Assembly: GCF_900142225.1 (NCBI RefSeq)
Contig: NZ_FRAD01000005.1
Span: 1-64,000, forward strand
Length of the DNA: 64,000 nucleotides
Origin: Hathewaya proteolytica DSM 3090
Lineage (GTDB): Bacteria; Bacillota; Clostridia; Clostridiales; Clostridiaceae
Direction: 5' to 3'
A model generated the notes under the pieces. The model made no database searches. It saw only the letters and a list, made by a program, of their open reading frames with translations, and was not told where the DNA came from. Shown here one piece after another: positions 51,686 to 60,146 of this stretch. Each line of letters opens with the position of its first letter. The stretch's first letter is position 1. A program made the position numbers and the translations under genes.

Positions 51686-51926
51686 TGTTATCCCCTCCTC
51701 TCTTAATTACTCCTGTAGGTATTAAACTAACTTCTTCCAATTCTTTAACATATCTTTTTGTTGTTTTAACACATCTACCTATTCCAACTGATAACTCTTC
51801 TAAAGTTGCCCATCTGTTTTCAGCTTGACGAATCATTTCAATGTAACAATAGTATCTATAAGCACCATGGGAGAGTTTTTGTATAGCTTCTGTTTCTTCT
51901 ATAATTGTATAACCCTCAAGACACAT
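51675..51926 (-). CDS. Winged-helix phage protein, paralogue B
   Basis: This 83-residue protein is nearly all winged helix: KLSHGAYRYYCYIEMIRQ then TLEELSVGIGRCVKTTKRYV. It shares GYTI, the xLSxGAYRxY pattern and the recognition-helix layout with the next gene, so the two arose by duplication. It may be a recombination directionality factor or regulator; this is inference from position two genes after the integrase. Confidence 0.65.
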   Translation of the reverse strand: MCLEGYTIIEETEAIQKLSHGAYRYYCYIEMIRQAENRWATLEELSVGIGRCVKTTKRYVKELEEVSLIPTGVIKRGGDNNVR

Positions 51927-52228
51927 AATTATCTACCTCCCATGATTACTTCTAGTTCTAACTTGCTAATCATAAAATCTTCTTTGTAAAATCTATATCC
52001 AAACTCTAAAAATTTACAAAATTGATATCTATAAATTTGTGTATATGTGTTATAGTTACAAACTAGAGATAGTGTAATAATTTTATCATTTTTATTATCT
52101 AGCACCTTAACTGTACTATCTGCATTGTATAACTCTGTATTGTCCTGTTCTGCAGTGTCATGAAGGTATTTAATTAAGTCTGAAATTGGCATATTAAATG
52201 TATTTGTCATAATTATCTACCTCCCATG
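51924..52228 (-). repeat. Duplicated 21-bp gene-junction sequence
   Basis: Positions 51924-51944 and 52208-52228 are identical. Each contains, on the minus strand, the final codons ATG GGA GGT AGA of the upstream gene, its TAA stop, two bases and the ATG of the next gene. The GGGAGGT inside the last codons acts as ribosome site, giving tight coupling in a three-gene set. Confidence 0.85.
51929..52210 (-). CDS. Small phage protein of unknown function
   Basis: This 93-residue protein has an N-terminal helix (MPISDLIKYLHDTAEQ) followed by alternating beta strands (TVKVLDNKNDKIITLSLVCN). It ends in MGGR, as does the integrase, because the ribosome site of the next gene is embedded in those codons. 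No family is recognised. It is two bases from the genes on both sides. Confidence 0.55.
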   Translation of the reverse strand: MTNTFNMPISDLIKYLHDTAEQDNTELYNADSTVKVLDNKNDKIITLSLVCNYNTYTQIYRYQFCKFLEFGYRFYKEDFMISKLELEVIMGGR

Positions 52229-53217
52229 CTTGCTAATGGAGATATATAATTTTTCTTGATATCTCCTTGCAATAAGTCTGCATACGCATTTTCAGTCACG
52301 GTTACGCTTGAATGTCCTAGCAATTTTGAAAGAATATAAATACTACCACCAGCTGCAAGATAACGTTTAGCAAAATTATTTCTAAAAGTATGACAAGTTA
52401 TTTTCTTATTTATTCGTGCCAATTGTAAATAGTATCGTAAGTTAGATTCTATGCCAGAAGCTGTCATCATATTGGCTCTGTTGCTACAAAAGATAAGGTT
52501 ACTATTTAACACACTGTCTTTATAATTTAGCCATCTTTTAAGCTGTCTTTGCATTTTAGATCCAAAATAAACTATCCTATCTTTCCTACCTTTAGTTATA
52601 GTCTCACTTAAGAATATTGTATTGTTATTTAGATTAATATCTTCTATTTTTAAAGCAAGTGTCTCGCTTATCCTCATACCTGTATCTAACAACAGCTGAA
52701 ATAGTATATAATCCCTATATCCACTAAATGTGTGTCTAGGCATACAGTTTAGTAATAATCTAAATTGTTCGTCTGAAATATCTTCTTTTGGTGTTCTTTT
52801 AACTTTGTATTGTTTAATAGTAGTAGCTACGTTTTCTTTAACTATTCTAGTATCTACACAATATTGTAAAAAAACCTTAATAATGCGTAAATACCCATTT
52901 ACTGTTGTAGAACTAATTTCTTTATTAAAATCTCTTCTAGCACTTGGATTATTATTAACATTAACTGTTGTAGTAGTTAATGTATATTTACCTCTTTCCC
53001 TAGTGTCTTGTAAATATTCCTTTATTTGTGTTTTTGTAATTTTAGTTACATCTGTAATATTATATATTTCTTCTAGCCATGTTGAAAATAGTAGAATGGA
53101 AGAACGATATGAATTACGTGTCTTAACTGTTAAATCCTTTTCCACGCAGTAGCTTAAAAAAATGTCCATAACTTCATTAATGTCATTTTGTTGTTGTTTT
53201 TTATTTAATCTTGGCAT
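52213..53217 (-). CDS. int: Phage integrase, tyrosine recombinase
   Basis: This 334-residue integrase would insert the phage into the 3' end of spo0A. It has a SAM-like N-terminal domain (about 15-130) and a catalytic domain with Arg in DTGMRISETLAL near 181 and Lys in ITKGRKDR. His and Arg are in CHTFRNNFAKR, His in LGHSSVTVT and Tyr near the end in ENAYADL. It is next to the right attachment site, as expected. Its ribosome site lies in the 3' arm of a hairpin (53222-53259), which may control translation. Confidence 0.95.
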   Translation of the reverse strand: MPRLNKKQQQNDINEVMDIFLSYCVEKDLTVKTRNSYRSSILLFSTWLEEIYNITDVTKITKTQIKEYLQDTRERGKYTLTTTTVNVNNNPSARRDFNKEISSTTVNGYLRIIKVFLQYCVDTRIVKENVATTIKQYKVKRTPKEDISDEQFRLLLNCMPRHTFSGYRDYILFQLLLDTGMRISETLALKIEDINLNNNTIFLSETITKGRKDRIVYFGSKMQRQLKRWLNYKDSVLNSNLIFCSNRANMMTASGIESNLRYYLQLARINKKITCHTFRNNFAKRYLAAGGSIYILSKLLGHSSVTVTENAYADLLQGDIKKNYISPLASMGGR

Positions 53218-53221
53218 AAAA

Positions 53222-53259
53222 AATGTACCTCCTATATTTTTCCTATAGTTAGGTACATT
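53222..53259 (-). promoter_or_regulatory. Hairpin covering the integrase ribosome site
   Basis: Nine-base perfect arms AATGTACCT (53222-53230) and AGGTACATT (53251-53259) flank the AGGAGG region just before the integrase ATG at 53217. In the mRNA the 3' arm overlaps AGGAGGU. It could limit translation, or it could be a protein-binding operator. Confidence 0.55.
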
Positions 53260-53263
53260 CCAT

Positions 53264-53296
53264 ATATTTATTGCTACGTTTTTATATTTATTGCTA
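53264..53296. repeat. Direct repeats, candidate integrase arm sites
   Basis: ATATTTATTGCTA occurs at 53264-53276 and 53284-53296, 20 bp (about two helical turns) apart, between the integrase gene and the right attachment core. A partial match lies beside the left site (about 20638-20648). This is the layout of arm-type integrase sites. Confidence 0.6.
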
Positions 53297-53337
53297 TTTG
53301 ATTATAACTCTTAAAACCTGAAACCCATTGATACAAC

Positions 53338-53401
53338 TTGTTTATGAAACCTTATTTTCCATTCTAAGTTTATCTGCTACGATTGCAATAAACTCTGAAT
53401 T
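53338..53401. repeat. Right attachment site within spo0A
   Basis: This is the 64-bp partner of 20491-20554. Most of it (53342-53401) is now the functional 3' end of spo0A, supplied by the phage copy. The crossover must have occurred within the 53-bp identical part (53349-53401). The element between the sites is 32,847 bp per repeat unit. Confidence 0.93.
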
Positions 53402-54178
53402 TGTTGGCTTGCCTTTTCCGTTGTTTACTGTATATCCGAACAAATTATTTATAGTATCCACTCTTCCTCTAGCCCAAGCAACTTCTATGGCATGGCGTAT
53501 AGCTCTCTCAACTCTGCTAGGTGTTGTGTTGTACTTTCTTGCTATGGATGGATAAAGTTCCTTTGTAACAGCTGATAATAACCCCATATTCTCAGTTACA
53601 AGGGTGATTGCATCTCGAAGGTACATATAACCTTTTATATGGGCGGGAACGCCAATTTCATGGATTATATTTGTTATCTTTGTTCCCATATCCATTTCAG
53701 TATCCTTGGATTTTTTCTCTGTCATACTGAAGCTAGTTTTTCTTTCTTGAGGAACTGAATCTTGTTTCTTATAGATTGGGATAGAATCCATACTAGAAGA
53801 AAACATTTGTCTAATTCTCTCCGTAAGAAGGCTCATGTCGAATGGTTTTACCACATAATAACAGGCGCCCAATTCAATAGCTCTCTGCGTTATCTTATCT
53901 TGCCCCACTGCGGATAAAACCATAATTTGTGGTTTTGATTCAAGATCCATCATATTTAGATTTTCAAGTACCCCTAAACCGTCAAGCCTTGGCATGATTA
54001 TATCTAATATGAGTAAGTCAGGACTTTGTTCCTCAACTAATCTTAATGCCTCAAAACCATCTTTCGCTATACCTGACACCACTATATCATCTTCACTAGA
54101 AAGATAATCATTCAAAATACTACTAAATTCTCTGTTGTCGTCAGCTATTACTACACTTATTTTTTTCTCATCACACAT
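53342..54178 (-). CDS. spo0A: Sporulation master regulator Spo0A
   Basis: This is the response regulator that commits the cell to sporulation. A receiver domain (about 1-125) has the acidic pair Asp13/Asp14, phospho-acceptor Asp59 in LILDIIMP, and Lys in VVKPF near 110. A Pro/Ser-rich linker leads to the effector domain (about 155-278) with the recognition-helix region KYNTTPSRVERAIRHAIEVA and the ending IAIVADKLRMENKVS. Length is normal. The last 17 sense codons and stop lie in the attachment repeat, so the protein is intact despite the integrated phage. Its promoter has sigma-H and 0A signals. Confidence 0.97.
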   Translation of the reverse strand: MCDEKKISVVIADDNREFSSILNDYLSSEDDIVVSGIAKDGFEALRLVEEQSPDLLILDIIMPRLDGLGVLENLNMMDLESKPQIMVLSAVGQDKITQRAIELGACYYVVKPFDMSLLTERIRQMFSSSMDSIPIYKKQDSVPQERKTSFSMTEKKSKDTEMDMGTKITNIIHEIGVPAHIKGYMYLRDAITLVTENMGLLSAVTKELYPSIARKYNTTPSRVERAIRHAIEVAWARGRVDTINNLFGYTVNNGKGKPTNSEFIAIVADKLRMENKVS

Positions 54179-54220
54179 TTTTTTACTCCCCTTTGTAATA
54201 TGTTACGTTTCTAACTATAT

Positions 54221-54249
54221 TAATTCGACAAAGAATTGGAAATTCCTTC
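54221..54249 (-). promoter_or_regulatory. Sigma-H promoter of spo0A with overlapping 0A box
   Basis: On the minus strand GAAGGAATT, an 11-base spacer and GTCGAATTA match the sigma-H consensus RNAGGAWWW-N11/14-RNNGAATWW at every position. The 0A box TGTCGAA (54224-54230) overlaps the -10 element. This predicts sigma-H driven, self-regulated expression as in Bacillus. Confidence 0.8.
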
Positions 54250-54448
54250 TACTAATTTAATATAATTGTATTTAATTTGTTTTATCTGATGGTTAGCCGT
54301 GTAACACATCCTTCCCTGATACTCCCATATCTTATTATAAAATAAATAGGGAGTATAGAGAATTATGTCATTAAAATTCATTAAATAATGTACAATATAT
54401 TAATTATACTACAATATTTCAAAATTTTGAAACCCCTTATTCAATTTT
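54250..54448. other. Intergenic region between spoIVB and spo0A
   Basis: This 199-base AT-rich stretch separates the end of spoIVB from the spo0A promoter. I see imperfect inverted repeats near 54345-54410 that might include a spoIVB terminator, but no strong stem with a U run. Confidence 0.35.
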
Positions 54449-55522
54449 TCACTTTAAATCATAACTTTCATTTAACATCCATTTGATATATATACCATAT
54501 CCGCATTGTGGTTTGTTTACAAGTACATGTGTCACCGCCCCAATTAACTTATTATCTTGTATAATTGGACTTCCACTCATACCCTGAACTATGCCTCCAG
54601 TTTTGTTTAACAATCTATCATCTGTGATTCTAATCTGCATGCTTTTTGTATTGGGAGTTTGCTGGTTCATTATCTTATCTATATTTATGTCGTATAACTT
54701 AGGTTCATCTCCTTGAATTGTGGTGTATATATATGCTTTACCGATTTTTATTTCATCAATATCCGCAATTTCTACTTTTTCTTTTACTTTCTCTATGGTA
54801 TCCTTTTTAAAGTGATAATTTCCGAAAATACCGCACAAAGTATTTTTCTTTATATTTCCCTTTAATTGTCCTTGATAATTTATTGTTCCCCTCAATTCTC
54901 CTGGTTCACCTTCCGTACTTTTCTTTATGTTAGTTATTTCTGAAGAAGATATATAACCATCTTTTAATTTAATAAGATATCCTGTATCAAAGTCACTTAT
55001 TCCATGTCCTAAAGCTCCATAAGTATGGTTTTCATCGTCATAATACGTAACAGTTCCGATACCAGAACTGCCTTCCCTGACCAATATACCTAGCTTATAA
55101 GTGTTCTCTTTATTGCATCTTATGGGTTGAATATACTTTATAATTTTTTTGTCCCTTCTCTCAATGTCTAACTTCACACTAGTGCCATCATTTTTTTTCA
55201 TTAATTCTAAAATATCTTCTGTACAGTTTATAGTATTATTGTCCGCTTTTAATATATTATCTCCAATTTGAATGCCGGTTTTAATAGCTGGAGACATCTT
55301 AAGCCCATCCTCAGTCTCCACATTGGTCATACCTACCACAAGTATTCCTTTTGTGTTTATTTTTATTCCAATGGCATCGCCGCCCACATATACTTTTTTT
55401 GCAGATACTTCCTTGGCATCAGCTACAATACAAGAACTTATACTATTATCCATATTAAAGGATAGAAGAAATATAGTTATTAAGTTTACGCAACATAATT
55501 TAGTGAAAAATTTTTTCCGCAT
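54449..55522 (-). CDS. spoIVB: SpoIVB serine peptidase
   Basis: This 357-residue protease is secreted from the forespore and triggers SigK activation or related late signals. An N-terminal hydrophobic segment (about 8-28) is followed by a PDZ domain (about 55-130, with AIKTGIQIGDNILKAD) and the S55 domain. Catalytic His in GALGHGI and Ser in GMSGSPIIQDNKLIGAVTHV are visible. It lies between recN and spo0A as in most clostridia. Confidence 0.95.
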   Translation of the reverse strand: MRKKFFTKLCCVNLITIFLLSFNMDNSISSCIVADAKEVSAKKVYVGGDAIGIKINTKGILVVGMTNVETEDGLKMSPAIKTGIQIGDNILKADNNTINCTEDILELMKKNDGTSVKLDIERRDKKIIKYIQPIRCNKENTYKLGILVREGSSGIGTVTYYDDENHTYGALGHGISDFDTGYLIKLKDGYISSSEITNIKKSTEGEPGELRGTINYQGQLKGNIKKNTLCGIFGNYHFKKDTIEKVKEKVEIADIDEIKIGKAYIYTTIQGDEPKLYDINIDKIMNQQTPNTKSMQIRITDDRLLNKTGGIVQGMSGSPIIQDNKLIGAVTHVLVNKPQCGYGIYIKWMLNESYDLK

Positions 55523-55603
55523 TGTTTTCCTCCTTTAAATTGATCTAGTATTATTAAATTGCCCTCATAACAATTTGCTTATGCTATTATTTATCTGCTT
55601 AAA

Positions 55604-55657
55604 TAGTAAAAAAAAAACAACCTTCGATTATTTTTCAAAGAAAAATTTTTCGAAGGC
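55604..55657 (-). terminator. Strong terminator after recN
   Basis: CCTTCGA (55621-55627) pairs with TCGAAGG (55650-55656), extended by TTTTTC/GAAAAA, and a run of ten U follows on the minus strand. It closes the nusB-to-recN gene cluster before spoIVB. Confidence 0.88.
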
Positions 55658-55680
55658 CATATAATTGGTTCATTAATCAA

Positions 55681-57378
55681 CTATACTTTAGATTTTATCT
55701 TTTTAGCATTTTCTATTAATTCTTTAGCGTGTTCCACAGACAACTTTGATATGTTATCTCCAGCTTGCATTTTCGCAATGGCATTTATTATTTCATCTTC
55801 AGTAGCTAATTTTATTTTGCTATATGTCTTTTCATTTTCAACTACCTTCCATACCAAATAACAATTATCAAAAAAACATGCGATTTGTGGAAGATGAGTT
55901 ATACAAAAAACTTGTCTGTTTTTTGATATACTAAACATCTTTTCTCCAACTCTTTGTGCTGTAACTCCACTTATACCTGTATCAATTTCGTCAAAAATCA
56001 TGGAAGGTATATTTTCAACATTGGAGAACGTGCTTTTAAAACAAAGCATAATTCTAGAAAGTTCTCCACCAGAAACAATTTCTTTTAAGGGTTTAAATGG
56101 CTCACCAACATTAGTTCGAATGAAGAATTCTACTTTGTCAATTCCATTTTCCATAAAAGAATTGTCTGTTGAAATTTGAATGTTGATAGAAACCTTCTCC
56201 AATCCCACAAACTTGAATTGCTCTTCCATATTGTATTTTAGTTTTTCAGATTCTTTCAATCTGATCTCATGAATTCTTTCTCCAAGCTCTAAAAGCAATT
56301 TCTTAACTTTGCTCTCCTCTTTTAAAAGTTCTTCCATATTTATATTTATGTTTTCTAGTTCATCATATTCTATTTGAAGTTTTTCTTTATATTCTAGAAG
56401 TTCATTTAAAGAAGAAACATTGTATTTTTTCTTCAACCCTTCTAAATTGTACAATCTCTCATTAATTGCATTTAGTTGGATTTCATCGCAAACAGTGTCA
56501 TCTTCCATAGTCTTTATTCTTCTAATATTGTCTTCCATAACATAATACATCTCTTCAAAGGAATCTGCTAAGACCTTGGCTTCCTTATAGTTATCTTCTA
56601 TAAACCTCAAATTTTTCACAACTTCATTTATAAGATCAAAGGCACATTGTTCATTGTCATTGCTAGCATATAATAATTCATGGCATAAAGATAATTTGTT
56701 CTTTATAGTTTCCGCATTATTTAAAACCTTGTATTCTTCTAGAAGTTGTTCTTCTTCACCTTTTATTATGTTATATTTTGAAATATCATCTAATTGAAAT
56801 TTTAAAAATTCTTTTTTTCGTATATCTTGATTTTTCTTTATTTCCAGATCATCTATTTTGGATCTAATACTAGCATATTCACTATACTTTACTTTGTAAT
56901 TCTTTATATTATCTCCTAAAGCATTTCTCGAAAAGGAATCCAAATAATTTATATGATTGCAACTATTAAGCGCATTTTGCGTTTCATGTTGTTCGTGGAT
57001 GTCCATAATATTTTTACAGAAATCTCTTAAAACAGAAAGAACAACTGTTCTATTGTTGATTTTTGCAAAAGACTTTCCGAGGCTGTTTCCTTCTCTGCTT
57101 ATAACTATAATGTCGTCCTGAAATGGAATATTTAGATTTTGAAGCATTAACTTGCTTTGTTCATTTTCTAGCGTAAAAATACCTTCCACGTAGGTTTTGC
57201 TTTCACCAGTTCTGAGAAAATTTTTACTGAACTTTCCCCCAATAAGAAAGTTTATTGCATCAATCAAAATACTTTTACCAGAGCCCGTTTCTCCTAGTAT
57301 AATATTAAATCCCTTATTAAAGTCCATGGAAGCATGATCAATTAATGCAAAATTATCTATATTTAATTTCAAGAGCAT
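55681..57378 (-). CDS. recN: DNA repair protein RecN
   Basis: This is a 565-residue SMC-like ATPase that acts at double-strand breaks. Walker A GETGSGKS is near residue 30, two coiled-coil arms cover about 150-375, signature VSGGELSRIMLCF is near 430, and Walker B SMIFDEIDTGISG follows. It directly follows argR in the conserved clostridial order. Confidence 0.96.
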   Translation of the reverse strand: MLLKLNIDNFALIDHASMDFNKGFNIILGETGSGKSILIDAINFLIGGKFSKNFLRTGESKTYVEGIFTLENEQSKLMLQNLNIPFQDDIIVISREGNSLGKSFAKINNRTVVLSVLRDFCKNIMDIHEQHETQNALNSCNHINYLDSFSRNALGDNIKNYKVKYSEYASIRSKIDDLEIKKNQDIRKKEFLKFQLDDISKYNIIKGEEEQLLEEYKVLNNAETIKNKLSLCHELLYASNDNEQCAFDLINEVVKNLRFIEDNYKEAKVLADSFEEMYYVMEDNIRRIKTMEDDTVCDEIQLNAINERLYNLEGLKKKYNVSSLNELLEYKEKLQIEYDELENININMEELLKEESKVKKLLLELGERIHEIRLKESEKLKYNMEEQFKFVGLEKVSINIQISTDNSFMENGIDKVEFFIRTNVGEPFKPLKEIVSGGELSRIMLCFKSTFSNVENIPSMIFDEIDTGISGVTAQRVGEKMFSISKNRQVFCITHLPQIACFFDNCYLVWKVVENEKTYSKIKLATEDEIINAIAKMQAGDNISKLSVEHAKELIENAKKIKSKV

Positions 57379-57406
57379 ATTTATATCCTACCTTATAGTT
57401 TCTTAA

Positions 57407-57856
57407 TTAATTTTTTATATACATGCGTATTTTTTCCACAGTTTCCTCTGCAGATTCTTCATTTCTAAACAAAATGAGAATGGTATTGTCACCTGCTACA
57501 CTGCCCACTATGCCTTTAAAGCCAAGTCTGTCTATGGCCTCACCTGCTGCAGCACCAGAACCTGAAATTGTAGTTACCATTACAAATTTGTCCACTCTTT
57601 CCGCTTTATTCACTGTATTTTCAAGGATATTGACATAGCGGTTTTCCTCGTTTTGATTTACATTAATGCAAGTGTACTTATATTTTTTGTTATTTGATAA
57701 AACTTTAGTCAACCTCAATTCCTTTATGTCTCTAGATATGGTTGACTGATTCGTATCAATTCCTTTTAACTTAAGTTGTTGCCCCAGCTCTTCCTGTGTT
57801 TCAATATCCATATTTTCGATTGTTTCAAGAATTATCTGTTGCCTCTTGTTCTTCAA
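57407..57856 (-). CDS. argR: Arginine repressor ArgR/AhrC
   Basis: This 149-residue hexameric regulator controls arginine metabolism. The N-terminal winged helix (about 1-70) includes TQEELGQQLKLKGIDTNQST; the C-terminal arginine-binding core has GSGAAAGEAIDRLGFKGIVG followed by SVAGDNTILI. The start codon is TTG with GGGAGG nine bases upstream. It is in the usual place between nadK and recN. Confidence 0.95.
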   Translation of the reverse strand: MKNKRQQIILETIENMDIETQEELGQQLKLKGIDTNQSTISRDIKELRLTKVLSNNKKYKYTCINVNQNEENRYVNILENTVNKAERVDKFVMVTTISGSGAAAGEAIDRLGFKGIVGSVAGDNTILILFRNEESAEETVEKIRMYIKN

Positions 57857-57876
57857 TTGATTTTCCTCCCTAATTA

Positions 57877-58698
57877 CTATTTGTTGTTTATGATTTTGTC
57901 ACTTAAAACTTTAAAGAAACTGTAATTTTCTGTAGTTATAAGCCTACAGTGATCTGATGATGACTTTATATTTACAAAAGAATGCTGTTGGAGTTCTTGA
58001 GAACACTGTCCATCCACTGTAATAAATACATTTTCCCCATGAGATTTGTACCATATTTTTATATCTGAATCTTTATGAGCTACTAAAGTTCTCATGCCTA
58101 AAAGCTGGGGGCATATAGGCGTTATTGATATAACGTCTAACAATGGACACATAATAGGTCCGCCTGAGGATAATGAGTAGGCTGTGGAGCCTGTAGGCGT
58201 AGATATAATTATCCCATCAGCTTTAAAAGTAGTGAACATTTCATCATCTATGTAGATTGTAAATTCAATAATTCTTGATAATGTACCTTTGCATATAACT
58301 ATATCGTTTAAAGCCCTATATTTGTATGTCTCACCATTGTTGATGTTAAATTCTAGGAGCATTCTAGAATCTACAGAGCACTCACCGCAAAGAACTTTCT
58401 TAAATTCTTCTTCAAAGTCATTAAGGTCGCAACTAGTGAGAAAACCTAAATTTCCAATGTTCACTCCAAACACAGGAATATCTAAGGGTTGCAAAAGTCT
58501 GCAAGTGCTTAGAATCGTTCCATCTCCGCCTAGACTTATAACCATATGGAGTTTTTTTAAATCATCTATGTGATTTGTTTCTTCTAGGACAAAAATCTCA
58601 CAATCTGGAACAATTTTTTTAATGCTGGACTTTATCATATTCAAAACTGTTTCATCTTTGTCTTTCATTCTATTCACATTTATACCTATATTTTTCAT
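57877..58698 (-). CDS. nadK: NAD kinase
   Basis: This 273-residue enzyme phosphorylates NAD to NADP. Diagnostic motifs are SLGGDGTILS near residue 56, NIGNLGFLTSC, and GIIISTPTGSTAYSLSSGGP near 160, which holds the NAD-binding loop. It lies downstream of tlyA and 20 bases upstream of argR. Confidence 0.96.
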   Translation of the reverse strand: MKNIGINVNRMKDKDETVLNMIKSSIKKIVPDCEIFVLEETNHIDDLKKLHMVISLGGDGTILSTCRLLQPLDIPVFGVNIGNLGFLTSCDLNDFEEEFKKVLCGECSVDSRMLLEFNINNGETYKYRALNDIVICKGTLSRIIEFTIYIDDEMFTTFKADGIIISTPTGSTAYSLSSGGPIMCPLLDVISITPICPQLLGMRTLVAHKDSDIKIWYKSHGENVFITVDGQCSQELQQHSFVNIKSSSDHCRLITTENYSFFKVLSDKIINNK

Positions 58699-58715
58699 TT
58701 AGCTACCTCACTGAA

Positions 58716-59519
58716 TTATAAAACCTGAAAAGCAACATCCACTCTGTTGCTTATTTTTTCTATGGTCATGGTGTTTTCTTTTTCGCTTAAGGAAAGGTGT
58801 ATAAGATACTCTATATTTCCATTAGGTCCTTTAATAGGGGAGTAGTCGAAATTGAGTACAGAGAGATTTAAAGCTTTACATGTATCTAGCACATCCTCTA
58901 TTATTTTAGAATGAACACTTTTATTTTTCACAACGCCTTGCTTGTTTAAATTTCCCCTTCCAGCTTCAAACTGTGGCTTTATAAGCGCTACAATTTCGCC
59001 GCTATGCTTCATTATATTCAAAACATAGGGCAAAACCTTTGTCAAAGATATAAAGGACACATCTATACTACAAAAATCCATGTTTTCTCCAAAAAAGCCA
59101 GGTACAAGCTCCTTTACATTGGTGTTCTCACAAGATATCACTTTATGGTTCCCTAGCAATTCAGAACTTAATTGGCTTGTTCCCACGTCAAGGGCGAAGA
59201 CCTTTTCAGCGCCGTACTTTATCATACAGTCAGTAAATCCCCCAGTAGATGCCCCTATATCGGCACATATTTTTTTATTTAGATCTATAGAAAAACTATC
59301 TAGTGCCTTCTCCAGCTTCAGCCCACCTCGACTCACGTATTTTAGAGGTTCCCCTTTAAACTCCAGTATAGCTTCCTGAGAAATTTTCTTCCCACACTTT
59401 GTAACTTTTATTTTATCAACATATATTTCACCTTTTAAAACACTCTCTCTAGCTCTTTCCCTAGATGGAAATATATTTTTCTTTACCAACATAACATCTA
59501 GTCTTTCATCCTTAATCAT
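58716..59519 (-). CDS. tlyA: TlyA-family rRNA 2'-O-methyltransferase
   Basis: This 267-residue protein has an N-terminal S4 RNA-binding domain (FPSRERARESVLKGEIYVDK) and an FtsJ-like methyltransferase domain (CADIGASTGGFTDCM near 84, then FALDVGTSQL). TlyA proteins methylate rRNA; some were reported as hemolysins, for which this sequence gives no evidence. Its place between the OapA-like gene and nadK is conserved. Confidence 0.93.
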   Translation of the reverse strand: MIKDERLDVMLVKKNIFPSRERARESVLKGEIYVDKIKVTKCGKKISQEAILEFKGEPLKYVSRGGLKLEKALDSFSIDLNKKICADIGASTGGFTDCMIKYGAEKVFALDVGTSQLSSELLGNHKVISCENTNVKELVPGFFGENMDFCSIDVSFISLTKVLPYVLNIMKHSGEIVALIKPQFEAGRGNLNKQGVVKNKSVHSKIIEDVLDTCKALNLSVLNFDYSPIKGPNGNIEYLIHLSLSEKENTMTIEKISNRVDVAFQVL

Positions 59520-59551
59520 TACAACTCTCCTGATTCACATCTATGTCTACC

Positions 59552-60118
59552 TTAATTCTCTTTTACAAAAATCTGTATTATTTTAGCTACTCTAAAGATT
59601 ATGTCCTTGGAGTTATTTATAGCATAGGATTTTCCTATAGCTTTGCCGCCGATGGTCATAGCTGCTATAATGGCGCCTACCATGGCTGGAAGCAATGTAA
59701 TAATAAGAGAATTACTTCCCACATTATTGAATTGTATAAACTTTTCCGTAATTATAGCACCAGCTGAACCACTGACAATACCGCAAATATCGCCGATAAC
59801 ATCATTGCAAAAGTTTGATACTTTGTCCGCATTTCTTATTAGCCTTACTGCAGTGGCAGCACCTTTTACCTTTTTAGATGCCATGGCGTGAAAAGGCATT
59901 TCATTGACGGCAGTTATAGAGGTGCCTATTGCATCAAATAGAATTCCTACCAATATAATTAAAATAACTATAATAAAAGCTACTAACAATGTTGCGTTGC
60001 TTAGTAGCGAATCGGATAAAAGGGAAATACAGCCTCCCAAAATTATAGTCCATATAAATATAATTGCAATCCATTTTTTTTGACTAATAGGATTTCTTTT
60101 TTTTCTCCCATTGCCCAT
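59552..60118 (-). CDS. oapA: OapA-like membrane protein (OLE RNA partner)
   Basis: This 188-residue protein has about four membrane helices (near 18-38, 45-65, 110-130 and 140-165) and a DUF21-like core: GILFDAIGTSITAVNEMPFH and ASKKVKGAATAVRLIRNADK. It lacks the CBS domains of larger DUF21 proteins. OapA, the known partner of OLE RNA, has this size and plan and is encoded next to the RNA within the ispA-tlyA cluster. Here the gene directly follows the OLE-like RNA with ribosome site AGGAGGA. The symbol is based on context and size. Confidence 0.82.
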   Translation of the reverse strand: MGNGRKKRNPISQKKWIAIIFIWTIILGGCISLLSDSLLSNATLLVAFIIVILIILVGILFDAIGTSITAVNEMPFHAMASKKVKGAATAVRLIRNADKVSNFCNDVIGDICGIVSGSAGAIITEKFIQFNNVGSNSLIITLLPAMVGAIIAAMTIGGKAIGKSYAINNSKDIIFRVAKIIQIFVKEN

Positions 60119-60146
60119 TTAATAATAATTCCTCCTAAATTGTATA

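Noticed and set aside
53342..54178. Idea that the prophage inactivates spo0A
   Set aside because: The frame is full length with the conserved C-terminal residues; the phage replica restores the gene end.
58716..59519. Hemolysin
   Set aside because: The protein is a TlyA-family S4 plus methyltransferase enzyme; the name hemolysin comes from indirect effects and nothing in the sequence shows toxin activity.
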